From the NCBI GenBank assembly GCA_938038035.1, contig CALHQV010000125.1:1-6491 (forward strand): a DNA stretch of 6,491 nt, written 5' to 3'. The stretch comes from an uncultured Gemella sp. GTDB taxonomy: Bacteria; Bacillota; Bacilli; Staphylococcales; Gemellaceae. The notes below the pieces were generated by a model. The model was not told the DNA's origin and ran no database searches. It saw only the letters and a list, made by a program, of their open reading frames with translations. Position numbers and translations under genes: made by a program. Of the stretch, positions 5,893 to 6,491 are shown in pieces (the first letter of the stretch is position 1; each line of letters starts with the position of its first letter).

Positions 5893-6491
5893 TTACAACA
5901 AGGCCTCGAACTCAGCGACTGACATACCTAGCTGTTGACTGGCAACTTCAGAAGTCAAAAGACCTTGGCTGACTAGATTTACTAAGCCTACTTTTAATCC
6001 CTCTTCGATACCCTCTGCTCGACCACGTTCTAAGCCCTTTTCTTCAGCTTGTTCCAAGGCATAGTCCTGTGCTAACAAGGCTTGTTCTTCGCGCATACGT
6101 AGTTGACTAAACATCTTCCTGTCCTCCTCGGACCAGCTCTTATAGTCTAGCAGTTGGTCTGCTTGGCTGATGGCTCGCTCAGGTTGCTGGGTAAAGGGTT
6201 TATTCCCGAAAAACTCCAACCACGGTTTGCGAATGCTATCTTTGCTGGTTTCTCTATATTTTTTTAATTCCAAGAACGCCATCTTGACCAGATGGTTTTC
6301 TTGACCGTTATTTGTTATGGTTAAGACCTCACCTGTCGTGTCCTCGCGCATGCTAAAGCTATGAAAAGCTAGGTCATCTGAGAAATAATTGCTGTCCACA
6401 ATTGCAATAGCATAAACTGGTGCGATGTGTTTATAACTCTGATGGGTATCACCTTCTCGTTGGCGAATTTTTTCTAGGTTTTGATTGACCT
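5893..6491 (-). CDS. Rpn/PDDEXK_2 family nuclease or putative transposase, C-terminal part (5' end off window)
   Basis: The frame is open from the right edge to a TAA at 5893-5895, giving 198 visible residues. It starts within VNQNLEKIRQREGDTHQSYK, followed by HIAPVYAIAIVDSNYFSDD. That matches the strand-rich middle of the PDDEXK_2 / Rpn recombination-promoting nuclease family, where the phrase '(L)KPVYxIxILD..F' follows the catalytic core. Next come FLELKKYRE, WLEFFGNKPF, and a charged C-terminal helix (EEKGLERGRAEGIEEGLKVG) ending in a small helical tail (LGMSVAEFEALL), all usual in streptococcal members. The D...ExQ/K active-site residues would lie upstream and cannot be judged. A GTG at 6399 is not the true start, because conserved family sequence continues above it. 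Rpn proteins are DNA endonucleases known to promote RecA-independent recombination, and many copies in streptococci are decayed. It has its own terminator and no visible link to the adhesin gene. Confidence 0.85.
   Translation of the reverse strand, partial: VNQNLEKIRQREGDTHQSYKHIAPVYAIAIVDSNYFSDDLAFHSFSMREDTTGEVLTITNNGQENHLVKMAFLELKKYRETSKDSIRKPWLEFFGNKPFTQQPERAISQADQLLDYKSWSEEDRKMFSQLRMREEQALLAQDYALEQAEEKGLERGRAEGIEEGLKVGLVNLVSQGLLTSEVASQQLGMSVAEFEALL

Noticed and set aside
5893..6399. A 168-residue gene starting at the GTG at 6399.
   Set aside because: The frame continues to the window edge and the added residues (such as HIAPVYAIAI) fit the Rpn/PDDEXK_2 family, so 6399 is internal.

Overview
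The window looks like low-GC Gram-positive DNA, most likely a Streptococcus of the mitis/oralis/pneumoniae group. The evidence is a YSIRK-type signal peptide, an Ebh-like repeat surface protein, an AAGGAG ribosome binding site, AT-rich intergenic DNA and an Rpn/PDDEXK_2-family gene. The species call is an inference from these protein types, because no species-specific marker is visible.

Both genes lie on the minus strand. Positions 1-5479 are one uninterrupted reading frame that starts at ATG 5479 and runs off the left edge without a stop: 1826 codons are visible and the C terminus is missing. It encodes a giant modular surface protein. In order, it has a YSIRK signal peptide (residues 1-49), an acidic Pro/Ala/Glu-rich segment, a FIVAR-like helical domain (about 108-178), and a Lys/Glu/Asn/Thr-rich linker. 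Then come three compound repeats of 245-252 residues, predicted mainly beta (235-979), six DUF1542-type helical repeats (984-1462), and four complete 77-78-residue repeats plus a fifth cut by the edge (1463-1826). A cell-wall sorting signal (LPXTG type) is expected beyond the window but cannot be seen. All the long + strand open frames between 1 and 4127 are antisense shadows of this gene.

The 5480-5892 intergenic region holds the adhesin's ribosome binding site, a good sigma-A-type promoter (TTGCAT, 17-bp spacer, TACAAT), a 13-base A tract just upstream of it, and a minus-strand terminator (about 5844-5879) that closes the upstream gene. No coding sequence was found in it.

Positions 5893-6491 are the 3' part of an Rpn/PDDEXK_2 family nuclease or putative transposase gene, cut at the right edge. 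It points the same way as the adhesin gene. The terminator and separate promoter indicate independent transcription, and nothing suggests a functional link.

The points most worth a second look are the mosaic, near-identical 231-bp repeats at the left edge, a shared module that seems to link the large N-terminal repeats with the small C-terminal ones, and the homopolymer next to the adhesin promoter.
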